Positions 19,927-31,300 of a DNA stretch of 64,000 bases are shown in pieces. This DNA is from Pyropia haitanensis. Its lineage: Eukaryota; Rhodophyta; Bangiophyceae; Bangiales; Bangiaceae. Location: assembly GCA_008729055.1 (NCBI GenBank), contig SDUX01000006.1, positions 1,249,501 to 1,313,500 on the forward strand. Reading direction: 5' to 3'. The notes beneath the pieces are model-generated. The model saw nothing but the letters and a program-made list of their open reading frames with translations, did not search any database and was not told the origin of the DNA. Numbering within the stretch: the stretch's first letter is position 1; each line of letters opens with the position of its first letter. The translations under genes were made by a program, and so were the position numbers.

Positions 19927-21286
19927 GGTTGACCCAGCAGAGAGGGGGTGGCGGGGGCGGGGGGGTCGCGAAAGGAGGGGGGCAGAGGAGAGAACGGAGA
20001 GAGGGCGGGGAGTGAGGGGCCCGCCAAGGGCAGGGAGGAGGCGAGCTACGGCGGCCGAGCGGCGTCGTCACCCCACCCACGGGCGCGGCCAACGGGTCAC
20101 CGCACGCGGCCAGACGCGGGGAGGTAGCGGGCCACGACGGCTGAGGCCGCCTCGCCTGCGCCGCGGGATGAGGTGTGGTATGAACGGCAGTGTGTTGTGA
20201 GGCAGGGAGGGACGGGGGGAAGCCGCCCCGCCCGCGCGGGGGGGGCACGACCGAGCAGGCAGCCGCGGCCAGCACCCGCGCGATGCACGATGGCGGGTGC
20301 CGCCACGCCACCAAGCCAACCGACAGGGGCGGGCGCGCGATCGCCCAGGCACGCCCGCCGCCGCCCGCTCGAAACGGGCAGTCGTGCGTGGCGCACGAAA
20401 GCCGCGGCGCCTTGGTGCGCGCGCGCGCGCGCCCAAGCTGAAGGGGGTCCTCGTGACTGTGCCCCTGCCCCCCCTCGACACATCCCTGAAGCCCGCCAAG
20501 ATATTAAGTGGAAAGCGGTGTTGCAGGGGCCTGTGGGAGGGGTGGTCGTGTCGCGGCTTGCCAGTGCGAAGGTCGGCGTGGCGCGAAACGGGTCGGAATT
20601 CTCCTACGGGACTTTACGTTATTCAGTTGTAGACATATCTCCGTCTAGAGTGGCCCCCCTCAGAGCCGTCGTCCTGGTCGAACCTGTGGGGGCATCCTCT
20701 CTGATGATTGGCTCCCCGTTCTGTGTCAGGTGTACTCGAAGCGGGTCGTTGGAAGGCCCGTCGCGTGACACTGCATCGTGGCGGCGGGCCACTGGTGCGC
20801 CGCTGATCGGGGCGCCAATCACCCGATTTTGACCGCCGCCGCGGCCGCGAAGGCGGCGGATGCCGCGAGGATGCTGATGGCCTGACCACGACCACTCTGT
20901 GTTGGGCAGAGGGCGGGGAAGACAGCGGGTTTGCGCTGCCTGAGGCGGGGGGGGGGGGGGGTTATTTCTCCAGCTGCGCGACAGTCAAGTGCCGCTTGAG
21001 CTCATGGTCGGGACCCCCCCCGCTGCAAGTGGGCTGTGGACGCGTGGGAAAGCCAAGCCGGTGGTTGGCGTGGGGCCGCGTCGAACGGCTCGCCGGCGGC
21101 GCCCACCAGGGTCACCAGCATGAGGGGCGCGTCCTCAAGTCAGCTGGGGGGTGTCCCGTAGTCGTGCTCCCGCCCGTGGCCACCGCCACCGCCACCGCCG
21201 TGATCGCGCCGTGTGCGCAGGGCACAGGCGCTTCCTGCTCCCGCTTCCCCCCCTTCACCATCGTCTCCCCGACCGTCGCTGCCCGC
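19927..21286. other. Divergent intergenic region, no gene recognised
   Basis: 1.36 kb between the AT-hook gene (-) and the DUF1415 gene (+). It holds a G14 run at about 20947-20960 and a less GC-rich stretch around 20580-20720. No coding motif was found, and both promoters presumably lie here. Confidence 0.45.
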
Positions 21287-23050
21287 ATGGCCGCGTTTGT
21301 GGCGGCCCCGCTGGTGGCCCGCCGCGTCGGCCGCGTCGGCCGCGCCGGCGGCGATCGCCCTCGCCTCTCGGCCGCGCGGCCGCGCGTGCGCGGCCGGCCG
21401 CCGCCACGCGCGGCCGCCACCGCGCCGTCTGCCGATACCGGCGCCGGCGCCGGCGCTGTCGCCGCCGGGGCGGCGGATACCGGCTGCCCTGCCGCCGCTG
21501 CCCCGGATGGTGGCGTGCCGGCAGCGGTGGTGGCGACGGCGGCGGCGGTGGCGGCGACCATTGGCGCCACGGGCGTGCCGCTCCCGCCCCTTCCCGAGGA
21601 GGCAACCACCGCCGTTGGCGTGCACGCTGCGTTTTGGGCCGCCGCCGTAGCGGCGTTGGCCGCTGCCGACGCCGCCGCTGCCGCCGCGGGTGGCAGCGGT
21701 AGCGATGGTGGTAACGCCGACGACGGTGGCGGCGGCGGCGCCCCCTCCCGCTCCCCGACGTCCACGTCGCTGAGGTTCCCGCACGCCCCGCCGGGGGTGG
21801 TGACGACGCTGGCGGCGGCGTTGGACGAGCCCGCCCTGGCCGGCCTGCGCGTCCGCCTGGACGTGTCGTGGGCGTTGGACGACAAGCGGCGGCGCCTGGG
21901 CGCCGCGGTGGACCACCTGCGGGAGCTGTGGGCGGCGTCGCAGGCGGCGGATGAGTTCGACCCCGCCACTGCTGCCGAGTTGCAGGCCGCCGACGCGGCG
22001 GCGGCGGAGCTGGCCGACACGGTCGCCGCGCTAGAAGCCGAGGCGACGGCGCCGTCATCCGGCACGGCGGCTGCCACGCCGAGCGTGGCGGTGGTGGTGG
22101 ACGAGGCGGCCCGGTCGGTCACGCTCACAGTCCGGGGTGGGGGCGGCGGCGGTGGCCAGGCGCCGCCCCCGTTGACGGCGGCCGTGTCCCCTACTGCAGC
22201 AGCCGCTGCGGTGGCGTCGTTGCGTGCGTGGGTTGACGAGGTCGTCGTCCCCCTCTCCATCTGTCCGTACACCTCCTCATCGACCACCGCGTCGACGCGG
22301 CTGGCGCACTTGGCTATCCCCGCCGCGCCGGTCGCGTACCCAGTCTCGGCCGCCGCCGGCGCCGAGGCACTCCTCGCGTCTGCGTTTGCCGCCGCCGCCG
22401 CCCTAGCCGCCGCCCCCCCCGACGCCCACTCGACCACCCTCCTGGCCACCCCGTCGCTATCGCCGGCCGCGTTTGGGCCGTACGCAGACGCGACGGCCGC
22501 GCTGGCCGCGGCGTGGCGCGTGTCCGGTGCGACCGAAGCGGTGGGCCTGGTCTTTTTCCACCCCGCCTACGACCGGGGGGACGCCGCGCTGCCGCGGCAC
22601 GCGCCGGCGGTGGGGCACCTGCCGCCGGCGGCGTGGCTGGCGGCGTACCTCGTCGCCTTTGGCGGCAGCGGCGGCGGCGGCGGCGGCGGTGACGACGACA
22701 GCGACCACGACGCGCACCGCACGGGCGGCGTCGGGGACGGCAGCGGCGGTACCGCTGCGGGTGCGGCTGGCGGGCGGTCCGCCCCGACCGACGCGGCGCT
22801 GGTCGAGGCGGCCCAGTACGCGCGGCGGTCGCCCGTACCGATGGTCAATCTGTTGCGGGCGCCGCAGGTGGCGGCGGCGGCCGCCGAGGCGGCCGCTGCC
22901 GCGGGTGGCGGCCGCGCCAAGGACAAGGTGTACGCGCGCAACGCGCGGCGGCTGGAGGGGGTGGGCGCCCCGTCGCTGAACGCCACCCTTGGTCGTCTGT
23001 GCGCGCTGGCTCGTGGGGGGGAGGAGGCGGCGACGGGGGCGGCCGAGTAG
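21287..23050 (+). CDS. DUF1415-family protein with a plastid- or mitochondrion-like leader
   Basis: A 587-residue frame. ATG 21287 is preferred over upstream non-ATG starts because it begins an Arg/Ala-rich leader (MAAFVAAPLVARRVGRVGRA) suited to organelle import. The C-terminal half follows the DUF1415 pattern: W..EVVVPLSICPYT, then STTLLATPSL, a GLVFFHPAYDRGD block, and finally RRSPVPMVNLLRAPQV. The middle has a predicted helical segment (RVRLDVSWALDDKRRRLGAAVDHLREL) absent from bacterial members, and a Gly/Asp insertion at about 22660-22790 separates the FHP block from the RSPVP block. The family is known from bacteria and algae and has no established biochemical function, so none is assigned. 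It is much longer than the roughly 180-residue bacterial proteins. Confidence 0.78.
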   Translation: MAAFVAAPLVARRVGRVGRAGGDRPRLSAARPRVRGRPPPRAAATAPSADTGAGAGAVAAGAADTGCPAAAAPDGGVPAAVVATAAAVAATIGATGVPLPPLPEEATTAVGVHAAFWAAAVAALAAADAAAAAAGGSGSDGGNADDGGGGGAPSRSPTSTSLRFPHAPPGVVTTLAAALDEPALAGLRVRLDVSWALDDKRRRLGAAVDHLRELWAASQAADEFDPATAAELQAADAAAAELADTVAALEAEATAPSSGTAAATPSVAVVVDEAARSVTLTVRGGGGGGGQAPPPLTAAVSPTAAAAAVASLRAWVDEVVVPLSICPYTSSSTTASTRLAHLAIPAAPVAYPVSAAAGAEALLASAFAAAAALAAAPPDAHSTTLLATPSLSPAAFGPYADATAALAAAWRVSGATEAVGLVFFHPAYDRGDAALPRHAPAVGHLPPAAWLAAYLVAFGGSGGGGGGGDDDSDHDAHRTGGVGDGSGGTAAGAAGGRSAPTDAALVEAAQYARRSPVPMVNLLRAPQVAAAAAEAAAAAGGGRAKDKVYARNARRLEGVGAPSLNATLGRLCALARGGEEAATGAAE

Positions 23051-23905
23051 AGTACCCGCCGGGTGCGGGTCCCTATGGTGCGGGCGGGGTGGGCGTGCGC
23101 GACTCCCCATGATGTGCGACTGGATCACCCGAGCGTGGCCGCGGTGGGGTGGCCGGCCGGCAGAGGCGGCGACTCGGGCCGAGCGCCGCCCCTGGCGTGG
23201 GCTGCCAATACGCTCCTAATGCCCAACCACCCCCCCTCTTCCCGCGTGCCTCCTTGGCTGGCTAAACGTTTGCGATGGCTGTGTCGCGGCGCTACGGCGG
23301 GATAAAGACGGAGAGAGGGGGCGAGAAGCCGACGGTGGGTCGTGCGGCCTGGGTGTTCTCGCGATGCAGATGGAATCGTGGCGGGGGGAGAGGAGTCCGG
23401 GAGGGGGCAGGCGCTCGTTTTGTTGTCATGGGACCCTGTCCCCCACTTGCCCTTCCCCGCCTTTGCTGGGGCTCGGCCAGCAGGTCCTGCGCGGGACCCT
23501 CCCCCGGCAAGGAAGTGGTGCAGCGGCAGGGCTGGGGGAGGAGGTGGGGCGGTTGCCGAGGCTTCGCGTCGGCGTAGCAGGGGTGGGCAGGAGCTCTGGC
23601 GGCCCCCGGCGCGGCGCTCCTGCCGATTGGGCTAGCCGCCACGCGGGCGCCTGGCCAGTTGCCCGCTAGGGTATCCCGGCGGCAGCCGGCTCAGCCACGG
23701 GCCTGGGGCGGCCGCCGAGCGGCGCGGCGCCGCCCCTGTTGATACAAAGAAGCCCAGCTCGATCCACACAACGCAACGACAGCAGCCAAAGTCAAAGGGA
23801 CGCCCTTCCGTGCGCGTCTTGCGCACCAGACGCTCCCCAGGCGGTCCACAGCTGCAATTTCATGTCCCTCTACCCTTCCCCCTCCAGCCCCCGTGTGTGA
23901 AACCC
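23051..23905. other. Intergenic, no gene seen
   Basis: The 3' flank of the DUF1415 gene. No conserved motif appears in any frame. Confidence 0.45.
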
Positions 23906-24004
23906 CTACTGGGCGTTCAGGTCTCGGTCGGCGTCCCTTCTCGCCGCGGTTACGAGCGCCGCCAGGCCGGCAACCACCACCAGGCCGGTCGCAGCGGTGG
24001 CCAT
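23906..24004 (-). CDS. Possible small hydrophobic protein or C-terminal segment
   Basis: A short minus-strand frame reads MATAATGLVVVAGLAALVT, then charged residues ARRDADRD, and stops at TAG 23906. It looks like one membrane helix with a basic flank on the C-terminal side. Upstream, at 24231, another frame starts with an Ala/Arg-rich transit-peptide-like leader (MRSTAAAARRARSRAV). A C9 run at 24033-24041 lies between them, so the two could be one small organelle-targeted membrane protein broken by frame change or an intron. This is speculative; no family is recognised. Confidence 0.22.
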   Translation of the reverse strand: MATAATGLVVVAGLAALVTAARRDADRDLNAQ

Positions 24005-24241
24005 CTCCCCAGCGCCATTGCGCTGCTGCCAGCCCCCCCCCGCCGCTCTTAGCCTGTCGCCGCGGTACGCGCTGCCAGGCCGCCAAGCAGCCGCTGCGCA
24101 TCCCGTGTCGTACCCGTTCCCCCACTACCGCCAGACCGGGTGCGCCCGCCCGCTGGTCGCACGGCTTGAGCCGCCACCGCCGTCACGGCGCGGCTGCGCG
24201 CGCGTCGAGCCGCCGCGGCCGTCGACCGCATGCTGCCGCCG

Positions 24242-24542
24242 TGTTGGTCTCGGGGAGCTCAGCGCGCCACGCATCCAACCGCCGCCGGCCGCGTCAGTCG
24301 GCCGCCACCGCTGCGTCGGGTGACGGTCCCCACCGTGACGAGCAATCCAAGTTTCAATTCAGTGATACTAACCACCCAAGGCCGCAAAACATGCGAATTA
24401 CGGTGGCTACCGGAGACTCGCGCAGGTGGAGGCGTCACAATCACGTCCGCGACCCACGCGAGCGGCCGCGCGCGCCCAGCCTCCTGATCTGTGGGCGCCC
24501 CCGCCGGGCCGGCCGACGGCCGGCACCGCCGCTGCCGCCGCT

Positions 24543-24577
<35 letters not shown>

Positions 24578-25051
24578 TGCCGCCGCGGGCCACGAGCCGC
24601 CCGCGCGACCGCCGAGCGCCGCGGGCGGCGATCTCTGGCGCGGCGCGAGCGGCGGCGGCGGCGCCTCGCGCGGCCCCCCGCCGCCCCCCCGCGCGGGCGG
24701 TACCGCCGCGCGGCCAGCCGCCGACGCGATGGGCGGGGGGAGGGGGGCCGCGGCAGCCGTTTTTTTTGTTCTTCTTTTTTGTGCTGTTTTTTGGGCGTGA
24801 CCCTCCGCACGAGCGCCCGTGATTCCGACGCCGCGCGCCGCGGCGGCGCGCTGCGTCGTGCGGCGCCGGTAGCAGCCCCCGCAGCAGCAGCGGTCGTCGG
24901 CGTCCCACCCCGTCAGTGACCGTCTGGCTCGCCGCTCTCTCCCGTTCCTCTCCTGTGGTACTCCACTCGGCGCTGGCCGCCGCGCGCTCGCCGGGCTCCG
25001 TCCCCGCCGGTCTGCCGGCGCTCCGACCAACCCTTTACCCGTCCGCCGGCT
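24242..25051. other. Intergenic, no gene seen
   Basis: Low-complexity GC-rich sequence with a GCC microsatellite (24520-24590) and a T-rich patch (24758-24790). No coding signal is recognised. Confidence 0.4.
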
Positions 25052-27084
25052 ATGGCGTCGCCGCCGCCGCCGTCGCCGTCCCCCCCCTCCCCTCCCCTCC
25101 CGGCGCCGTCCCCCCCTGTCCCGTTTCTTCCCCCTATGACCGACCCCCAAACCTCCTCCCCGTCGTCCGCCTCCCTTGTGACTCCAGGCGCGACGCCGCC
25201 GTCGCCGTCGCCGCCGCCTCCACAACCGCTGCCGCCGACGACGACGACGACGCCGCTGCCTGTACAGCCCACCGTTGCTGGGGGCAGCGCGCCACCGCCG
25301 GGCGCCGCCGCCGCCCCCGTTGCGGCGGTTGACGCCACGGCGGCGGTTCCAGCTGCGGCGGCGGCAGCGGCGGCTGCGGCGGCGGCGGCGGCAGCGGCGG
25401 CGGCTGCGGTGACTGCGGCGGCGGCGTCGCCGGCGGCGTCGGCGTCGCCGGTCGCGACGGCGGCGGCGGCGGTGGCGGCGGGCTCCCCCACCCGCGCCGC
25501 GGCCGTTGGCGACGCGCCGCCGTTTGGGGACTGGAAGCCGGCCGGCTGGGATGGCCCGCTCGACGCCATGCAGGTGGACCCGCCGCGGCCGCTCGCCGAC
25601 GGGTGGGCCCACCTGGACGGCATCGTGCTCTTCCCACCGCCGGCAGGGGCGGCGGCGGCTGCCGCCGCGCCGACCGCCACGGCCGCCGCGTCGTCGGCGG
25701 TGGCCGCAGCGGGAGCTGCTCGGGGGTCCCCGCCCGCCGCGGCGGGCTACCGTACCCCCCCGGCGGCGGGCACCCCCCCCGCCCACCCGCGCACGGCGCG
25801 GCGGTGCTGCCGCCCGTCGCCACACCCCCGCCCCCGTGGTCCATGGAGTTTGGCCCGTGGCTGGGCCTCAACGGCCAGCCGCTGTCGCCGTCGGTGGTGG
25901 CGCGCCTGCCCGGCGCGCCGTCCTGGCTCAGCCGCCCGTACGGCCGCGGCGCGCCGCCGCTGCCGCCGCCGTTTCCGCACCTCTGCCTGTCTGCCACGGC
26001 GGCCGAGCGGCCGGCGGCGGGGGCGCCGCCGTCGGCGGCGGCGGCGGCGGCGGCCAACCATGGGAATGGCGTGGCGGCGGCGTCGGCGGCGGCGGCGGCG
26101 GCGGGGGGCGGAGCCGCCGGCGGGTCGGCGGCCCCCCTCGACGGCGCCCACTGGTACGCGGGAGACCTGGACGCGCTGCTGCCGCCGCTGACCACCGACG
26201 CCGCCACCCTCGTTCGCGTCGTGCCCACCGTCCTGGGCGACGCGGGCGCCAACGCGTCGGCGACGGCGGTGCTGGTCAACCCCGACATGACGGCGGACTT
26301 TGTGCGCGACACGGAGCTGGCCACCGCGGTGGTGGGGGCGGTGGTGGACCGGCGGGCCATGCTCCGCCGCGTGTCGCCGTGGCTGGGCGCCCCGCCGCCG
26401 CCGCCGCCGCCACCGCCGAGGACGACGCCCGACGCGGGGGCGGCCGCGGACCAGGCCGCCGCCTTGGCGGACCCGCACGTGGCCAGCGAGTGGCGGAACC
26501 TGACGCGCACCGCCGCCGGGGCGGTGGAGATGGTGCCCTTCCCGCTGGCCGCCCTCCCGCGCTCCGTGACCGAGGCGGTCATGCCGCGGCGGCCGGCCGG
26601 CACCGCCGCCGACAGCGACCCGGTGGACGGGTCGGTCTTTTTCGCGCCCGCCGGCCCCGGCGGGGGCCCCCCGGCCGACCCGCCGCCGCTGGACATGGCG
26701 CTCGAGCTCCTCCTCTCGTGCCCGGTGGTGACGCCGGCGCGGCTGGTCGCGGCGCTCGCGCTCGCCGCCCGCGCGCGGCGTGCCAACGCGCAGCTGGTGC
26801 TGTCGGCGTGGACGACGGGGCGGCTGCTCGTCGCGGCCGCCGCGACCGCCGCGCTCGGCGACGGCGCGAGCGGCCAGGTCGTCGCGGACGAGGTGTTCCG
26901 GTGTGGGCTGCTCGACCGGGACGCGGACCTGCCGCTCCTGGTGCGGTCGCTGTGGCGGCTGCTCGGCGGCCGCACGGCGGTGAGCCGGCAGGAGGTGCAG
27001 ACGATGGACGAACTCCTCCGCGTGCGCGCCATTCAGCTGGGTCTGGGGAAGGAAGGGGACGCGCACCTCGTGCCAGAGGCGTGA
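25052..27084 (+). CDS. Unrecognised Ala/Pro-rich protein
   Basis: ATG 25052 starts a Pro/Ser/Ala-rich N-terminus with a long polyalanine tract, followed by more ordinary sequence (FGDWKPAGWDGPLDAM, GWAHLDGIVLFPP). After a frame change at C7/C8 runs (25755-25780), the second frame continues to TGA 27084 with MEFGPWLGLNG, a DGAHWYAGDLDALLPPL block, and a helical Leu/Ala-rich C-terminal 150 residues (ALELLLSCPVVTPARL, VLSAWTTGRLLVAAA, DADLPLLVRSLWRLLGG, ETMDELLR-like end). The total is about 675 residues. The hydrophilic/helical pattern and consistent coding bias make it a credible gene, possibly nuclear, but I do not recognise the family and assign no function. Confidence 0.55.
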
Positions 27085-27353
27085 CGCTGGTGGCCATCCC
27101 ACCGGGCGGGGCGGCGAGCCATTTGTTTGAAATCCTACTATATTTATTCCACCCGATACAATCGACATCATTTATCTGATTGACCACCTTTTGGGCGATG
27201 AGTGCTTTTCTTCTTTCATGAAAGTTCACAACCTTGTGTGGCGCATGGCGGTATGGTATCGTACGTTTGGCTGTTTCACAAACGCACTGTCAGCAACGGG
27301 GTGGTGACGGCCGTCGCGTCGACTGTGTCGCTGTCGAGGAGGACGAAGAGGCA

Positions 27354-27385
<32 letters not shown>

Positions 27386-28306
27386 TGGGGAGGGGGGGGA
27401 GGAGGAGCAGCCCCCTCGGCGGCTGCGGCGGCGACGGCGGCTGCGGCGGCGAAGGCGGCGGAGGCGACTGGATGCTTCTCGCGCCGCTGGCGCGGCGCCT
27501 CGGGGAGCCACCTTCGGCGGTGCCAAAGAGCGCCACGCGCGCCGCCCGGGGCGGCGGCGGTCGCGGCCGCCGCGGCCGTGCCGCCGTCGCCGCCGCCGTC
27601 GCCGGTGCCGTGGCGAATGCCGCCGTCGCGGTCAGGGGGCTGCGGTTGCGCCACCGCACGCCGTGGTCACAGCGCCGCCGCACGCCGCCGCCGCCGCCAT
27701 TGCCACTGCCGTCGCCGCCACTGCCCGCCGTTGCGGCCGCCGGCGCGCGCCGGCCGGCGGGCGGGGCTGGTCGGTGCAGCCGGCGCTTCCCGCCCTCGCG
27801 GGAGACGCCGCGGAGCCGACGACACTGCCGACACCCCCAGCGCTGCCGTCGCCGACGCCGCCACCGTAGCGGCCGCCTCCGACGCGTGCAGCCGCTGCCG
27901 CCGCGGTCGTCGTCGTCGAGACGTCGGCGCCGGCGACCGTCGCCGTGCTCCTCCCCCGTGGCCGCCGTCGTGTCGGCGGCTGTGGCGCAGCCTGTCGCGG
28001 CGCCACCGCCACCGCCGCCGTCGTCGGCAAAACGACGGTGGCAGCACCCGGGCGCCTGCAACGGCCTGGGCGGAGGGGGGCCCGCCAACCCCCCCTCACC
28101 CCGCCGGTGCCCTCCACATGGCGCTCCTCCGCTTGTCCCCCCCCACCCCCTCACCAACTGCAATGACGTTCAAAGTGCGCAACATGGTCTACTCCACGCA
28201 CGCTTCACCCGCGTTCCCCACAAGCACAGCCTCTCCCCCGCCGCGACCCAACAAAACGCAGACTGAATGAACATACAACCAAGCACCGTGTGTGGGGCCG
28301 TCCCCC
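27085..28306. other. Intergenic, no assignable gene
   Basis: Between the Ala/Pro-rich gene (+) and the 3' end of the ABCB gene (-). An AT-richer patch at 27118-27190 includes TATATTTATT and may hold a polyadenylation region. Around 27340-27400 a GAC-type repeat gives polyaspartate or polythreonine on the plus strand and polyvaline or polyserine on the minus strand. A minus-strand frame ends with a hydrophobic Val-rich tail, but this is simply the repeat read in that frame, so no gene is called. Confidence 0.4.
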
Positions 28307-31300
28307 TCAGGTATCCATCGCCTGATTCTGCACCAGCTGCAGGTAGAACCCCCCGCGGCCAGCAGCTCCTCGTGGCTGCCCGCCTCGACCACCACCCCGT
28401 CCGACACCACCGCAATGACATCCGCCGCGCGGATGGTAGACAGCCGGTGCGCAATGACCACCGTCGTGCGCGCGGCGGCGGCCATGGCCGCGTCGAGGGC
28501 GGCCTGCACCGCCCGCTCCGCGTCCGAGTCGAGCGCGCTCGTCGCCTCGTCGAGCAGCAACACCCGGGGGTCCCGCACGAGTGTGCGGGCGAGGCACAGC
28601 CGCTGCCGCTGGCCGCCGCTGAGGCGGCAGCCACGCTCCCCCACCTCCGTCGCGTAGCCGTCGGGGAGGTCACAGATAAACTCGTGCGCGTGCGCCAGGC
28701 GCGCAGCGGCCTCCACCTGGCTGTCGGTCACCACCACGCCGGCAACGTCACTGCGAAAGCCGTACGCAATGTTCTGGCGGACCGTTAGAGCAAACAGGTC
28801 GGGCTCCTGCGACACCATCGCCAGCGCACCGCGCAGGTGCGGCACCGCCCACCGCTGCACGGGCAGCCCGTCGACGGCCACGTCACCGCCAGACGGGTCG
28901 TAAAAGCGAAGGATGAGCGCCGCGACGGTGGACTTGCCGCAGCCAGACGGGCCCACCAGCGCCAGCGTCTGGCCCGCCGACACAGACGTGGTGAGGCCAC
29001 GGAGGACGGGCACGTCGGGGCGGCGCGGGTAAGAAAACGCCACGTCCGTGCACGCCACGTCGCCGCGGACAGGCTCGGGGCGCTCGCCGACGGTGTTCAC
29101 CGGGTCAATAGCCGACCGCCTGTCAAGCAGCCGGAAGATACTGGTGGCGGCAACGAGGCAGCCCGCCACGTCCGGCGCCGTAGCCGCCGCCTGCCCGATC
29201 ATAATAACACCGAAAAAGATCGCCTGATTCGCCCACAGCGTGTCCTCAAACGTACACTCGCCGCGGACAGACAGCTTGGCGCCATACCAAAAGGCCAGGG
29301 CAAAGGAGCCGTACATGCACGCCTCGGAAAAGCCAAAGCCCGCGCCAGTCCAGAATGCGCCGCGGCGGCCACGGGCGATGGGCTTGGCGAGCTCCGCGTT
29401 GTACTGGTCCATGAAGAACGGCTGCGCGCCCAGTGTCGTCACCGCACGGATGTTGTCGACCGCTTCCGACGCCACCCGGCCGGCGCGGGCATACCACGCC
29501 TGCGACTTGGCGTCTGTCCCGGACATGACCACCACCTCCAGGTAGCCATTCAACGCCACCGCCGGCATGAGTGCCAGCACCACAAGGGCCACCTTCCAGC
29601 AAGCGACCATGCCAAGAATGATGCCCACACCGACAGCGCCCACGGTCAGCAGCAAGGTGCCCGCCGCGTCCCCGGAAATGCCCCGAACCCGGGTACTCTC
29701 CGTGGCCAGGCGCACGCCCAGCGCCCCCACGCTGTTCTCGGGCATGTCAAAGAACCCCATCTCCATCCGCAGCAGGTGGCGGAAGGATGCCGACCGGAGC
29801 TTGTACGTCAGAGACTCCCCAGCAGCCCCCAACAGCGCAATCTGCCCCAGCACAGCCAACCCCTGGCAGATTGATAGCACCACAATGGCAATGCAGTACA
29901 CATCCACCCGGTCGTCCGCTTCCTGGCTGGGGTCGCTGAACAGGACAAACATCTTGGACAGCAGTACAGCAAAGACTGGCCACGTTGCCCCTGACCCCAG
30001 GGAAGACAGGGAGCCAAGCACGATCAGCGGCCACTCCCTGGCATTGGCGCGGAGCGCGCGGAGCAGCACGCCCTTGTCCACCACCGGCTGGGGCTCGGCG
30101 TCCTCCGCGTCCGCCGTGGCAGCCAGTGGCAAGGTCCGCACCTCCGCGTCCTCGTCGGCGTCCGCGTCCGTGCCGCTGCTCGGGGGCCCAGCGTCGTCAC
30201 CGGGCGCAACCACCCGGGTGGCCGCCTTACGCGCGTCCCGCTGCTTGTCCGTTTCGTGGACAACATTCTGGAGCTCGACCAGCCGGTGGTAGGTGCCGCC
30301 TTTGGCCATCAGCTCGGTGTGGGTGCCCCGCTCCAAGATACGCCCCTCCGCGCCCAGCACAACGATATCGTCGGCGTCACAGATGGTCGACAGGCGGTGA
30401 GCTATCGCGATGGTGGTGCGGCCCTGGGCGGCCCGCTGAAGGCCGACCTGCACAGCACGCTCGCTGGCCGAGTCGAGCGCACTCGTCGCTTCGTCCAGGA
30501 GAAGTACCGCCGGGTTCCGCACCAGCGCCCGTGCGATAGCGATGCGCTGCTTCTGACCGCCACTCAGCAGCGCGCCCCGCGCACCTAGGACGGTGTCGTA
30601 GCCGTCAGGCAAACGAGAGATAAACTCGTGGGCGTTTGCCGTCGTGGCCGCCGCCACAACCTCCTCGTCGGATACCGCCGCGCGGCGGATGGTGCGCGTG
30701 CCCGTGACCGGGTCAACCTTGACGGTCACGCCCGCACCGAGGGCGATGTTCTCTTTTATCGACATCGAAAACAACGTCGGCATCTGCGCCACGTAGCCAA
30801 TCTTGGCCCGCAGCCAGGTCACGTTCAGGTCTCGCACGTCGACGCCATCGAGCCGGACTGACCCCGACCCAGGATCATACAGCCGCTCGAGCAACTGGAC
30901 AGCCGTACTCTGTGGGGGGTCAAGGCACAGGTGCAGGCAGCCATGAGACACATCATGCATGGAGGCCGCCGCCAAGAAAAAGCCGAGCCCGTCAGGAGCA
31001 TGCACGGTACAAAAGCACGGCAGAGGGCAGCTCAGGAAAAACACCAAGAACGGGTGCGCCGGAGTTCCCAAAACCCAGACGGCTTGACAAAGAGACGCAC
31101 CTTTCCACAGCCGCTGGCGCCCACCAGCGCTAGCGTCTGTCCTCGAGAGACAGACAGCGACAGCTGGCGAAGGATGAGCTCGCCCTGCCTCGTTGGGTAC
31201 GTAAAGTCCACGTCCACCAACGCCAGGTCCCCCGCCACCGTGTCGAGCACCGCCCCGGCCGCCTCGTCCAGCGGGTCGATGGCGCTGTCCCGGTCAATCT

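Noticed and set aside
17486..20200. 904-codon plus-strand open frame
   Set aside because: It is the antisense shadow of the AT-hook gene; the repeats give GRPGLRL-type strings complementary to the hook codons.
24407..25825. 472-codon minus-strand Arg/Gly-rich frame
   Set aside because: Shadow of repeats and of the plus-strand Ala/Pro-rich gene; no motif and no plausible start.
27276..27420. Minus-strand Val-rich membrane tail
   Set aside because: The hydrophobic stretch is a GAC/GTC-type microsatellite read in one frame; other frames give polyserine or polyaspartate.
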